Shown here: in pieces, positions 45,301 to 55,463 of the stretch
Position numbering within the stretch: position 1 is the first letter of the stretch
Layout: each line of letters opens with the position of its first letter
Source of the DNA: Rhynchonema sp. JSB1_4
Taxonomy: Eukaryota > Nematoda > Chromadorea > Monhysterida > Xyalidae
DNA: 64,000 bases
Assembly (NCBI GenBank): GCA_030248065.1
Contig: JASAMV010008532.1
Span: 1 to 64,000, forward strand
Direction: 5' to 3'
Notes under the pieces: generated by a model
What the model was told of the DNA's origin: nothing
The model's input: the letters and a program-made list of their open reading frames with translations, nothing else
Databases searched by the model: none
Position numbers and translations under genes: made by a program

Positions 45301-48300
45301 GAGAAAGAACAGGCCAACACCGGACATAGTGTCGGCCGCGCCCCAGAACCAGTAGATCGTTGCGCCCAGTACATTCAACAGCAGCGTCAGGACGTAAACT
45401 GCAATATATTGAGCAATTGTTTTGTGCAAAAACATGGACCGCAGAGTGCCGATCGTAGAATAGCTACAGTAACCACATCGTATGCAACCATTCCCGATAG
45501 AGGTCTTTGTCCGCGGCCTCCATGCAGCACATTCTAGACGGGAATCTACGGTAGTAAAAAGCTGACATCAACCGTTCTACCACTGGCACTCTACGTTCCC
45601 AAAAAATATTAATTATTTGTTTGGTTTATTTAGCTTCCATAATTAGTTCTCATTTCGACCAGCGTAAAAGTTCGTACAAACATTTTTACGCCAGTGAAAA
45701 TCCTAATTTTCGATCTGATCGAGCCCAATCTTGTCGACAAACTTGAGTTATCTTCATTGTTTAGCTTAGTCTTTTGATTCTGAATAAAACTCAGCAAGAA
45801 TTCAACTGACTTAGCCATAGATAGTAGACGTAACGGACGGTCTTCTGAAATTCACTGGGTATCTCCACTTCGATGTCCATGTAAAAGCACGGCTGCAGCG
45901 GGATGAAAGAGGGCAGCGGGGGCCAGTTGTTGGCTGGCGCTGCAAAGAAAGTGAAAATTGTTTTCTTTCTGCGCGAAAACGACAAAATACGTTTTAGTGA
46001 AAAATGTGCGTTCTTTTCCACATAATTGGGACCCGGCATTTTCGCTCAATTTAAAGAGTATTCATCAAGTCACCTTTCGAGTGGGAGACTAACGGCAAGT
46101 TCGGGACCAGAATAACGTTCACAGAATATGCACTATAAGAAGGGGTAGGGGAGGTTCCCCAATAAGATGGTCGCTCTCTATCGCTATCAAGAATTCAGCT
46201 TCATAAGTCATAACTCTTAATAAACAACCAACCTCCACCGCCCTGCTGTGCGCGTCGTTCCAGCTCTTCCTCGCGGCGTTTGAGCTCGGCCGCTTTCCGT
46301 TCGAGTTCCTGGGATGATAAAATTTAAAAAATAAGACAAAAATAATAACAAAAAACCAAACCAAGAAAATACCTCCTGACGTCTGAGCAGGTCATCCTGA
46401 TTGCCACCAGGTCGTTGTGCGGCGTTGGCTTGATAGGACGGTGGCTGCGCGCTCGGTTGCATCACCGGTGGGGGGTTGCTCGCGCCGCGCACACCCTGCG
46501 ATTTTCGGTGAATGAATATGTTGGATTTATGTTTGACTAGGATTAGTGTTGTTGTGCTTCCTGGCGACTGTCTGTGTATAGCACCTGAGGATCGTTAGGT
46601 TGCACTCGTAAATTGGCGGGAAAGATGCAATTCGAACTTGGAATGTATATATTACTTTGACAAAAAAAACAAAACATTTTTCGTGCAAGCGGTACCGGGT
46701 TCATTTTTGAAAAAAGCGGCTTAGTCTGCCGTGTAAAGTAGGCCCTTGTAAGCTATGAAATGGAGAGCTTGTGCAATGCAACCAGTAAGTACGTTACAGA
46801 AAAAACACATTGTACAGCGCCTGGCAACAAGAACTCTATTCATAAAAAAAACTTTGATGCGCTGTGCCACAGGCACAAGTTTCGAAATAAAGGCAGAACG
46901 GCAGGAGCTGAAAGTAATGGTGCAGGGAAGCACATGAAGTGATACCATACGTTTCTGATCTGATGCTTCGGGGCTAAACACAATCCAGTGCAAGATTTAC
47001 CGTGCTGCTTGCTAAGCTTCACAGGAACTTGAACACACGTGTATGTACGTACGTGTAGACACGCTCCCCGGAATATTACTTTGGTACGGGCTTGGAGAGC
47101 AACAGCTAGAAAGCTACCCGCCAGCAAAGCAGTTCTGTGCAAAAGTAAATACACCATAGTCCCACACACAGGCACAGGAGCTACTACGTATGTGCACGCA
47201 CACAGTGACGTTTTGTGCGAGCGCGTATTGTATTGTATGCAGTGGACATAAAACAGGCAGCTCATGATCAAGCAAGTTAGTAAATAAGCTGAGCTGGTGT
47301 TTTTTGTTACTGGTCTTGGGCTTGCGAGACCCAAAAACGGCCAGCTGACTGTCTCAGCACCCAAAATAAAGACATTATTACAAATCCAATCCAAGAGTCT
47401 TTAACGAAACTCTCGATAATTATGGAATTCCGGACGGGATTTCTAAACCTGTTCAAAAGCTGACATGCATGTAAAGAGAAGGGAGAGCTGTGTACGTATA
47501 ATAACGACAACAAAGAGCTAACTGGCAATAGTAGGTCGTATCTAGCAAACAGCATCACGGTGCAGGAAGATAGCCTTGTCGTGCAAGATACCAGATACAT
47601 ACTCACTTCAAAAGTAGAAAATTGGGTGTTTTTTTCATACAATTTTACCCAAAAAATGGGCAAGAAAGGAGCAATTTTCACATCTTGGCCAAAAACTTCC
47701 TTTTCGTGCATGATTACGCGCGATTTTTGGGCATTCAGGGTCGAAAAATATTCACTTGACCACCATAATCGTGCTCAGTCACACAAAAACCCGGTCGAAC
47801 ATCCAGCAAACCCACCGTAGCTCCAGCCGGCCGATTGTTGTCCGCAAACGGATTGTATTCATCGACACCAGTGCCCTGATTGGCACGAGCTGCTTGTTGC
47901 ACACTTGGATCCTGAAATATGAATAAAAAAATGAGCATTTCTCTGTTCACGTGAAAACATGTGCCAAATTATGGTCCATGATCAGCGCTGAACAGACCCG
48001 AAGTTTGGCGCTGAATATTTACGGCAACTGTCGTTCAATTGAAACTTGGCCCGACGCTGGCCCACCGCCCCGCCCGATCACAAAGTCGAACATCATGGCG
48101 CGGCCAGAGTTTCAAACTCCGCTCTCGCTCACTTCTCACCAGAGCACTCGGCCCGACGTAAAGCCAAACTACGCCAACATGAGCCCGATTTCGCAGGTGC
48201 TGTGTGCTCAAAACGAAAAGAAAGAAAAACCCCTCATGCACCACGTTGCATTCCACAACGTGTAACGATTCCCAAATCAGCAGCCAAGCCACATCCCAAT

Positions 48301-49082
48301 GTTTCACTGATTCGCCGACTCCGAAATCGAGCTCGTGTTGGCGTAGTCTTGACACCACACCCTTTTTGTGTCGATTTTTATATACAAACCGTCGCTGAGG
48401 CCAATTTTTTTGTTTCAAAGGTGACGGTTTTTGATGATAATGTCGCGGTTTAGAACAGCTAACAACACAAAACACAAGACCAACAACCGTCAATTTTTCA
48501 ATAATTTTGGTGATGTCGGGTCTTTTCGGGCGGCCGGCACAATCGTCCCCAAATGAGAGGTCGCTCGCCATTGGGCGGCGAATTTGGGCTTCTGGTTCGA
48601 GCCGGGGCGGAGATTTAAGCCAGCCGGCACAAACCCGGCGCGGCCCTGATTGCGACACCTGCCCCGACTCTGACAATCCAGGCCAGCTATACTTGCAGGC
48701 CGAAAAAAAGTTTTTTTTTTCGAAAAAAAACCGTTATTTCCGAGGCCAGGAAAAATACGTTTGTTTTCCCGGCAATTTTCCCAGGTGACAACTTTTGGAA
48801 AAAACGGTTTTTTCAAAAATTCCCGAGAAACTTTCCAACGTCGCGAAATAATGTTGTCAAAACCACCGTAAATCAGTGCTAAACAGCTCTAAATGAGCAG
48901 TTTGTAAGCTCCAAGTGCGTTTGTAGTCTGTTTTACCCAGTAATTTTCGATTACACAAGTTGCCCGAAAAAATTACCGGCAATTTATTTTCTCTTTGGCA
49001 CCTCCAAATGCAAAGTAAACTAACATGGTAAAAAACCAACCGAAAAAGGGTCTCCAAATGGGTTGTCGTTCAAATTTGCCAT
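42373..49082 (-). CDS. SCAMP, secretory carrier membrane protein
   Basis: Exons in transcript order: 49082-49041, 47911-47816, 46495-46373, 46308-46233, 45939-45811, 45398-45227, then either 44859-44755 (A) or 44300-44202 (B), 43318-43198, 42540-42373. The product is 343 aa with A or 341 aa with B; vertebrate SCAMP1 has 338. The N-terminus has NPF repeats (NPFGD, NPFAD) that bind EH domains, then a coiled coil ([19 protein letters not shown]), [17 protein letters not shown], four membrane segments and the [11 protein letters not shown] loop. SCAMPs act in vesicle recycling between Golgi, endosome and plasma membrane. The tiny first exon ([14 protein letters not shown]) was found by eye and fits in phase 0. 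Intron 6 has a GC donor (CAG/GCGAGT). Intron 1 carries MITE copy D and a decayed repeat. Confidence 0.93.
42695..42856. mobile_element. GGCAAACTAC MITE, copy C
   Basis: The left end AAGGCAAACTACACC after TA and the family interior are clear. The right end stops at GCCAGCTGCGACACC and its terminal repeat is gone. It lies in the last SCAMP intron. Confidence 0.75.
42961..43012. mobile_element. Tiny hairpin MITE, TTTCGACCAGC family, copy 2
   Basis: AATTTCGACGAGCGTAA and TTACGCTGGTCGAAAT form inverted ends of a unit of about 52 bp in SCAMP intron 8. Confidence 0.75.
43557..43961. mobile_element. hAT-type MITE with CCCGACAC words (older copy)
   Basis: Ends TAGGGTTAGAG and CTCTAACCCTA are inverted and the words CCCGACACCCGACA / TGTCGGGTGTCGG fill both sides. 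Its flanking 8-mers match only 5 of 8, unlike the sister copy at 62,830. Confidence 0.7.
45044..45106. mobile_element. Tiny hairpin MITE, TTTCGACCAGC family, copy 3
   Basis: GATTTCGACCAACGTAGAAG pairs with CTTCTACGCTGGTCAAA around a short loop. Confidence 0.75.
45649..45704. mobile_element. Tiny hairpin MITE, TTTCGACCAGC family, copy 4
   Basis: CATTTCGACCAGCGTAAAAG and TTTTACGCCAGTGAAAAT form an imperfect hairpin in SCAMP intron 5. Confidence 0.7.
48161..48350. mobile_element. GGCAAACTAC MITE, copy D (diverged)
   Basis: The same layout as copy A but with many substitutions: AAGCCAAACTACGCC at the left and GTGTTGGCGTAG at the right. It is in SCAMP intron 1. Confidence 0.75.
48500..48950. repeat. 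Decayed GGCCGG and CCGTTTTT repeat region
   Basis: Cells of GGCCGGC type up to about 48,690 are followed by AAAAAACCGTTATTTCCG and GGAAAAAACGGTTTTTTC. These match the region at 9.5-9.9 kb in inverted order. Ends are not clear. Confidence 0.5.
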
Positions 49083-49292
49083 CTTCGACCGTTTGCTTGA
49101 CTGACGATTCTCCTTTGTTTGCGTTGTTGAGAATCCAATCCAACAACTGAAAAGAACACCTGGAGGGAGTGGAGATCTCGTCTCGAGTTTAAGAGTTTAC
49201 AACCTAAGTCCACATCCACGCTTAAGTATAGAAAACTGCAGGTAGGTTGATTGCAGGCCTTTCTGGTGGTTGATTGCACGCCTGGGTAGCCA

Positions 49293-49545
49293 CACCACTG
49301 GACAATACTGATCACTTACTTGCTGAATCCGTCAGAAATTTTAGTATTTTTGACAAAAAACCCTACTTTTTCAGTAAAATAAGTCGCTTCAGAAGCTTCG
49401 GGCCGGGGTGCCCGGCCCGGCCCGACCCTCCAAATCTCCGGCCCGGCCCGATTGCGACCTCTGTTCTGAAGTGACGGATTTTTTTGTCAAAAATACTAAA
49501 ATTTCTGACGGATTCGGCAAGTAAGTGATCAGTATTGTCTATCTG
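49293..49545. repeat. Fragment related to the 52-kb element, with an uninterrupted target site
   Basis: CACACCACTGGACAATACTG at 49,290-49,310 is the complement of the site into which the CCAATACC element at 52,675 jumped. The middle is GGCCCGG-rich and both sides carry the same GACGGATTC...AAGTAAGTGATCAG phrase inverted. Confidence 0.6.
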
Positions 49546-49593
49546 ACGACTTTTTCATGGAAAACAATGAGTTTTCAACCAAAAAATAGATTA

Positions 49594-50325
49594 CCGTAAA
49601 AACCTAAATAGAAGGGGGCTCTATTAACTCACTGACCCCATTTTGGGGGGCTCTATTACGGGGGGGCTCTATTCCGGCGCGGGGGCCTCTATTAATTCAC
49701 TGACCCGAACCTGAAAAATTATTCCCAGAAATACCCCCCAAAAACCCCCAGAAAGGGGTTTGAAAGGATGTCTTTTCGCTTGTAATCGCATTTATTCGTG
49801 TCTATTCGTCAGTAGGAGGCGTATTATGTGCTCTGAACCAGTGTAGTGGCTGGGGGGGTTGGGGGGGGGATTCCCCCCCCTAAGGAGTAGGTACCTTGCA
49901 ACCACCCCTTGGGGGGGGATGGGGGGGGGAAGGGTAGGTACCTTGCAACCACCCCGGAGGGTACCTTGCAACCATCAATTTATGGTTTTTATAGGCAAAA
50001 ATGGGTGTTTTTCGACCTCAAAACCCCAAAAATCGCGCGCTCCGCGCGCAAACCTCGATATAATAGGTATTTTGGGGAAATTTTCGGCCAAAATGCAAAA
50101 AAGTACCAATTTTTCGGCCAAATTTGCAGTATAATGCATGCAAAAAACACCCTTTTTTCGGACCTCAGGGGTACCTTGCAACCTCCCGGAGGCTGGGTAG
50201 GGGGGTACCTTGCAACCATCTGGATCCATCCCCCCCCAAGGGTACCTTGCAACCATATGCCTGCCACTACACTGCTCTGAACGAACAACAAACGTGCATA
50301 AATGTACCTGTACACCACTACCAAG
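49594..50325. mobile_element. TACCGTAAAAACC MITE, interrupted and right-truncated
   Basis: Starts after TA with CCGTAAAAACCTAAATAG and follows the 6986 copy until CTCTGAAC. It is then split by the hAT element 49,839-50,274 and resumes for about 45 bp before the next hAT element begins. Confidence 0.75.
49839..50274. mobile_element. hAT-type MITE, word GGTACCTTGCAACC
   Basis: Ends CAGTGTAGTGGCTGG and CTGCCACTACACTG have a perfect 8-bp duplication CTCTGAAC (49,831-49,838; 50,275-50,282). GTACCTTGCAACC occurs three times on the left and three times on the right, all in the same orientation. Confidence 0.92.
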
Positions 50326-50709
50326 CAGTGTAGTTCCTGGTCCGGCACGGCGGTTAGTGTACCTTACCTACCCCTTTTTTTCGTGCGGCGGTTAGTGTAC
50401 CTCCCTGGGGGGGGAAGGGGGGAAGACCCAAATCCAGGAAAAAGTCGCTTTTTGAGGTAGAAAATTTGACCGATTTTTGGCCCTTTTTGGAAAAAATTCT
50501 CCATAAAAAGGGTATTTTGGCGAATTTTGACAGCATCGACCTAAAAATCACCCATTTTAGGCCTAAAAATGTCCATTTTAGGCCTAAAAATGCCTATTTT
50601 GGGCAAAAATTGAGGCGGTTAGTGTACCTGGCGCGGCGGTTAGTGTACTAGTGTACCTTGGTCGCGGCGGTTAGAGTACCTTAGGGGGGACCCCCCAGGA
50701 ACTACACTG
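50326..50709. mobile_element. hAT-type MITE, word GGCGGTTAGTGTACC (copy 2)
   Basis: A near copy of 8399-8792 with complete CAGTGTAGTTCCTGG ends. The flanking 8-mers do not match, so its neighbourhood was rearranged after insertion. Confidence 0.85.
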
Positions 50710-50795
50710 CGACCCGGGACCCGGCCCGGCCCGATTGCGCCCTTTGCCCTGAGCCCCAGCCAGAAAGACCAATACCTATGCACATTTCTCATGTC

Positions 50796-51609
50796 CAGTG
50801 TAGTTCCTGGGGGGGAGGGGGGTCCCCTCCTCGGGTTCGTCTGTTCCCCCTCCATGGTACGCCTGCCCCACTGTTCCCCCTCCGGGTACGTCTGCTCCCC
50901 CAATTTTTACCTAAAATAGGCAAATTTTGGCCTAAAATAGGCATTTTTAATTTTAGGCATAAAATGAGTGATTCTTCGGTCAATGTCGTCAAAAATCGCC
51001 AAAATACCCTTTTTATTGAAATTTTTTTCCTAAAAGGGGCAAAAATGAGCCAAATTTTCGACCTCAAAAAATGACTTTTCTCCAAATCTGGGTCCTCCCC
51101 CCCAGGTGGGTACCGTATTGTCGGAAATAGAACCCGGGGGGCCTATTTTTTCACTGGGGTCGGGGGGTTCAATTTATGGGGGGTCAATTATTGGGGGGTT
51201 ATATTTTTCATTTGGCCCCCCGACGAAAAAAATCATTGTTAATAATGCCCCTAAAAATGGCTTGTTTTCGGTATTTTCTAACTTTAACAGCGGCTATTAT
51301 GCTTAAAAAGCTGTATTCTGTTGTGTACGCAAGCTTAAACAACGTTTGACATTGACACAACAACACAGCCTTACCGTACCACTAATCTGTGGTACGGCGA
51401 AGGTTGGGGTGGGGTTCTATTCTATTAATGGGGGGTCAATTAATGGGGGGTTCTATTTTTGATTTCGAGCCATTTAGGGCGGTTCAATTAATGGGGGGGG
51501 GTCAATTAATGGGGGGTTCTATTTCCGACAATACGGTACGTACGTCTGTTCCCCCTCCGAAAAAAAAGGGGGTACCGCCTGTTCCCCCTCCGGACCAGGA
51601 ACTACACTG
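50796..51609. mobile_element. hAT-type MITE, word GGTACGTCTGTTCCCC (copy 2, interrupted)
   Basis: Perfect 8-bp duplication CTCATGTC (50,788-50,795; 51,610-51,617). It is split by the TA-target element 51,113-51,536. Confidence 0.92.
51113..51536. mobile_element. TA-target MITE, CCGTATTGTCGG ends
   Basis: Inverted ends CCGTATTGTCGGAAATAGAA between TA and TA. Inside are repeated phrases of the type GGGGGTCAATTAATGGGGGG. It sits inside the hAT element above. Confidence 0.85.
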
Positions 51610-51688
51610 CTCATGTCCACGCCTAATTTAAAGCCTGAAACGAGACCTGAACACAATTAGGATACGGCGGTTTCGCGTCAGTTGGATT

Positions 51689-52101
51689 CAGTGTAGTTCC
51701 TGGTCCGGCGCGGCGGTTAGTGTACCTACCCCTTTTTTCCGTGCGGCGGTTAGTGTACCTCCCTGGGGGGGGAGGAAGGGTGGGGGGGGGTGGGGGGAAG
51801 ACCCAAAATCAGGAAAAAGTCACTTTTTGAGGTAGAAAATTTGACCGATTTTTTACCTTTTTTTGGAAAAAATTCTCCATAAAAAGGGTATTTTGGCGAC
51901 TTTTGACAACATTGACCTAAAAATCACCCATTTCAGGCCTAAAAATGCCCATTTTAGGCCTAAAAATGTCTATTTTGGGCAAAAATTGAGGCGGTTAGTG
52001 TACCTGGCGCGGCGGTTAGTGTACTAGTGTACCTTGGTCGCGGCGGTTAGTGTACCTTAGGGGGGGGACCCCCCCCTCCCCCCCCCCCAGGAACTACACT
52101 G
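51689..52101. mobile_element. hAT-type MITE, word GGCGGTTAGTGTACC (copy 3)
   Basis: Perfect 8-bp duplication GTTGGATT (51,681-51,688; 52,102-52,109). Confidence 0.92.
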
Positions 52102-52674
52102 GTTGGATTGGATTCCGTTTGTGTGAATTCTATCTCCGCATCCGCATCGCGTCAACCAGAGATCGGAAACGGGCCGGCCCGGGTACCGATCCGGGCCGCG
52201 ATTTTGGAGTTGGTCGACCGGGCCGGGCCGGGCCGGAGATTTGGGGGGACCGGGCCGGGCCGGGCCGAGCAGCCCGGCCCGGTATGCCTAAATTTGAACG
52301 AAATTACCATTTTTTGAACCAAAATTTTCAAAATTTTTGCGCTTCGCGCAATAACATTTCCTAGTTCTTGATCTTTTCAGTCATCGTTTTGAAGAAAGAA
52401 GCAGTAGCTACCCATACCCAGGCCTTTGCTTTGCAGCAATCAACCTACTACTGTACCACCAAAAAAGCCTGCCTGCAATCAACCAGAGGTCGCAATCGGG
52501 CCGGCCCGAGCTCGGGCCGGGCCGGGCCGGGCCGCGATTTTGGGCTTTTGGCTCGGGCCGGGCCGGGCACCCCGGCCCGAAGCTTCTGAAGTGACTTATT
52601 TTACTGAAAAAGTGGGGTTCTTTTGTCAAAAATACTAAAATTTCTGACGGATTCAGCAAGTCAGTGATCAGTAT

Positions 52675-53259
52675 TAGGCCTGGGCACAATACCACTTTTG
52701 ACACCCAATACCAATACCAATACCGGCCCTGTACCAATACCCAATACCCAATACCAATACCAAATTGGTGACCCAATACCAATACCCAATACCAATACCG
52801 GGTGAGACCCAATACCAATACCAATACCCAATACCAGATCAATACTACTGAAGTGCCTGGTATTGGGTTTGGTATTGGGTTGGTATTGGTATTGAGTATT
52901 GGGTATTGGGTTGGTATTGGTATTGGGTATTGGGTATTGGTCTTAGTATTGGTTTGGTATTGGGTTTTTGGTCTGGTATTGGGTTGGTATTGGGTTTGGT
53001 ATTGGTTTGGTATTGGGTTTTGAGTCAGGTATTGGGTTTGGTATTGGTTTGGTATTGGGTTTTTCTGGATTAGTATTGGGTATTGGTTTTGACCCAATAC
53101 CTGGGCAAACCCAATACCAATACCAATACCGGGCCAGCTTCAATACCAATACCCAATACCCAATACCAGAATTAGACCCAATACCAATACCAAGCACTGG
53201 TATTGGTATTGGTATTGGGTGGTATTGGTATTGGGTATTGGGTATTGTGCCCACCCATA
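52675..53259. mobile_element. hAT-type element built of CCAATACC / GGTATTGG
   Basis: Ends TAGGCCTGGGCACAATACC and the near complement ending CCCACCCATA, with a perfect duplication ATCAGTAT (52,667-52,674; 53,260-53,267). Almost the whole 585 bp consists of CCAATACC and GGTATTGG words, changing strand several times. The empty site is present at 49,290-49,325. Confidence 0.93.
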
Positions 53260-53271
53260 ATCAGTATTGTC

Positions 53272-53583
53272 CACTGGTGTGGCTACCCAGCCGTGCAATC
53301 AACGTACTGTACCACCAGAAAGGCCTGCAATCAACCTACCTACTGCACCGGCCGAGCTTGGGGCGGGGAACAAAATTTTTTGTCTAAATTTAGATGAAAA
53401 TGTACTCCAAAACCCTCATTACGCGCGCAGCGCGCGATTTTTCGATTATTTGGAGTAAAAAATATCGATTTTATACCATTTTGAGCCAAAAATAGCAACC
53501 TGTACCAGCCGGGGGGCGGCGACCTACCTACTGTACCAGGATGGCGCGTCATCTACCTTACCTACCCCCCAGCCACACCATTG
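53272..53583. mobile_element. hAT-type element with CTACTGTACC words
   Basis: Ends CACTGGTGTGGCTACCC and AGCCACACCATTG, with a perfect duplication GTATTGTC (53,264-53,271; 53,584-53,591). The word GGTACAGTAGGT is seen on the complement. Confidence 0.85.
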
Positions 53584-54461
53584 GTATTGTCTATCTGGCG
53601 ACTTTTTCATGGAAAACAATGAATTTTCAACCAAAAAAATAGATTCAAAAATCGCAAAAATTATGACAAAAATTGGGTTAAAATCTGAGCCAAAAATTCG
53701 GGCCGGGCCGGGCCGGGCCGGAGATTTGGGGGTTCGGGCCGGGCCGGGCCGAAGATTTGGGGGTACGGGTCGGGCCGGGCCGGGCCGGAGATTTGGGGAC
53801 TCGGGCCGGGCCGGGCCGGCCAAACCCGGCCCGATTGCGACCTCTGCAATCAACCTACCTACTGTAGTACCGACCGGCCGAGCTGGGGGGAGTCGTCCGG
53901 GAATTTATGTCTACATATTGATGAGAATGTACTCTTAAGCGCTAATTTCGCGCGTCACGCGCGATTTTTCGCCTATATGGAGTGAAAAATACCGATTTTA
54001 AACCATTTTGAGCAAAAATTATACCATACCTACTACACTACTGTACCAACCGGGGCGGCGACTTACGTACTGCATCAGGATGGCGCGTCAATCTACCTAC
54101 CTACCCTTCCCCCCAGCCCCAGCTGTACCAACCAGTGAAAACAAGTATTCTGCAGAAAATTTTCGAATTTTTTTCAGCTTTTTGGACTTTTTTAGTTTTC
54201 AGCCCTTGAAAATTGGCTGACCGGGCCGGGCCGGGCCGACCTCAAGCCAAAACGGGCCGGGCCGGGCCGACCTGCAGCCCTCCACCGGGCCGGGCCGGGC
54301 CGGACTTTTCGCCGACCGGGCCGGGCCGACTTTACCCGGCCCGTTTCCGATCTCTGGCGTCAACTGTTGTGAAATAAAAAAGAGGAGTTAAAAATCTTTG
54401 GAAAATCATCCACGCCTATAAAAGGCAGAAAACGGCGTTTTGAGGCCAGCCGCTTCAGATT

Positions 54462-54561
54462 ACGTTTAAGCCCAAGCCCAAGAAGCCTAGGCGTAGGCCT
54501 AAGCCTAAGCCTAGGCCTAAGCCTAAGCCAAAGCCTAAGCCCAAGCCTAAGGCTAAGCTCA
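54462..54561. repeat. Interstitial telomere-like repeat (GCCTAA)n, degenerate
   Basis: About 16 hexamers, mostly GCCTAA with variants GCCCAA, GCCTAG and GCCAAA. This is the C-rich strand of the nematode telomere repeat TTAGGC. Confidence 0.7.
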
Positions 54562-54699
54562 AGAAAACAAACAAAAAATGATGGCTATGTTTTGACATCC
54601 CAACCCCGATTTCACTGTTATAAACACTATTTCTCATCATTTTGTGCATGTATAAATTAGTTTTAACCAAAAAAGCCAAAACAAACAAAAAATTTCACC

Positions 54700-54771
54700 G
54701 GCGCCGGCGGGACTCGAACCAGCGGTCCCACAGGCACGAGTCCAACGCCTTCGCCGCTGAGCTAGCGAACC
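54700..54771 (-). tRNA. tRNA-like sequence, probably a tRNA-derived relic
   Basis: On the minus strand a perfect A box (TAGCTCAGCGG, 54,764-54,754) and B box (GGTTCGAGTCC, 54,720-54,710) stand at tRNA spacing, and a T-run follows as for RNA polymerase III. The middle resembles a Ser/Leu-like AAGGCGTTGGACTCG. However, the acceptor and anticodon stems pair poorly, so I assign no isotype; it may be a relic or a SINE head. Confidence 0.5.
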
Positions 54772-54939
54772 GACACACACTGCCGTCTAGCCGCTGCTAC
54801 TTATATCTAGCGCTGCTGCTGTCTAATACACACACGTGTATTAATTAATGCACACACAGCCAGCTGCGTGTAACGGTTAAACCTGATGATCAAGGGCACC
54901 TGGATGATTTTCCAAAGATTTTTATCTCCTAATGAAATA

Positions 54940-55463
54940 AAAAGAAATTAAAAATTTGCTATGAGCCATGTTCGATTAAATTTATTTATCCCGGTGTTCA
55001 CGGCACTCTCATACTGCACCAGACCGAACCCGGGGTCCACTCCCCAATGATGTGGTGAACCGATTCAGCTAGTTAATTCACCCAGTGCTCTCAGACAGAT
55101 TTACCACTCTTGTTTTGCCATAATGATTGATGCCGACTGCTTAATTCGACCAGAAAAATTAATCAAATGAACATTCACTGCTTCAGTTTTGTTTCTTCTC
55201 ATACAATAATATATTTGTCATTTGGGCTCCTGTGACAATCATCCTCTTGAATGAGCTACGCTACATTTTAAATTTAACGTCAGTCATATTCTGCAAGAAG
55301 GTCTTCTATTTAGCACAGAATCACATTTGGTTTGGCAACGACTGTCTGTATCTTTGTAACTGTAGTTGCTTGTGACACGTTTTCCAGAATTTGATCACAG
55401 CCACAAAAATCAGTATTTGGTTTCATAATTTATACTTTTTTCGTTGTTCTTGTTTGTGGTTTT
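54940..55463. other. Spacer downstream of the glycine-rich gene
   Basis: AT-rich, with no gene, repeat or RNA recognised. Confidence 0.5.

Larger units (their letters stand above)
52484..53846. mobile_element. hAT-type element with GGGCCGGGCC words, second level
   Basis: Ends CAGAGGTCGCAATCGGGCC and its exact complement, with a perfect duplication CAATCAAC (52,476-52,483; 53,847-53,854). Confidence 0.9.
52157..54356. mobile_element. hAT-type element with GGGCCGGGCC words, outer shell
   Basis: Ends CAGAGATCGGAAACGGGCC and its complement, with a perfect duplication GCGTCAAC (52,149-52,156; 54,357-54,364). It contains the next three elements. Its right arm (54,125-54,350) gives the uninterrupted version of the locus at 57.5-60.3 kb. 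Confidence 0.9.
54383..54935. mobile_element. MITE carrying a tRNA-like sequence and telomere-like repeats
   Basis: Inverted ends AGGAGTTAAAAATCTTTGG and CCAAAGATTTTTATCTCCT of about 30 bp. AAATAAAAAAG lies left and AAATAAAAAG a few bases right, perhaps a 10-bp target duplication as in Mutator-like elements. Confidence 0.65.

Noticed and set aside
52408..53387. Long frames reading as Asn-Pro-Ile-Pro or Gly-Ile-Gly repeats
   Set aside because: They are translations of CCAATACC / GGTATTGG words; both strands are open only because the words contain no stops.
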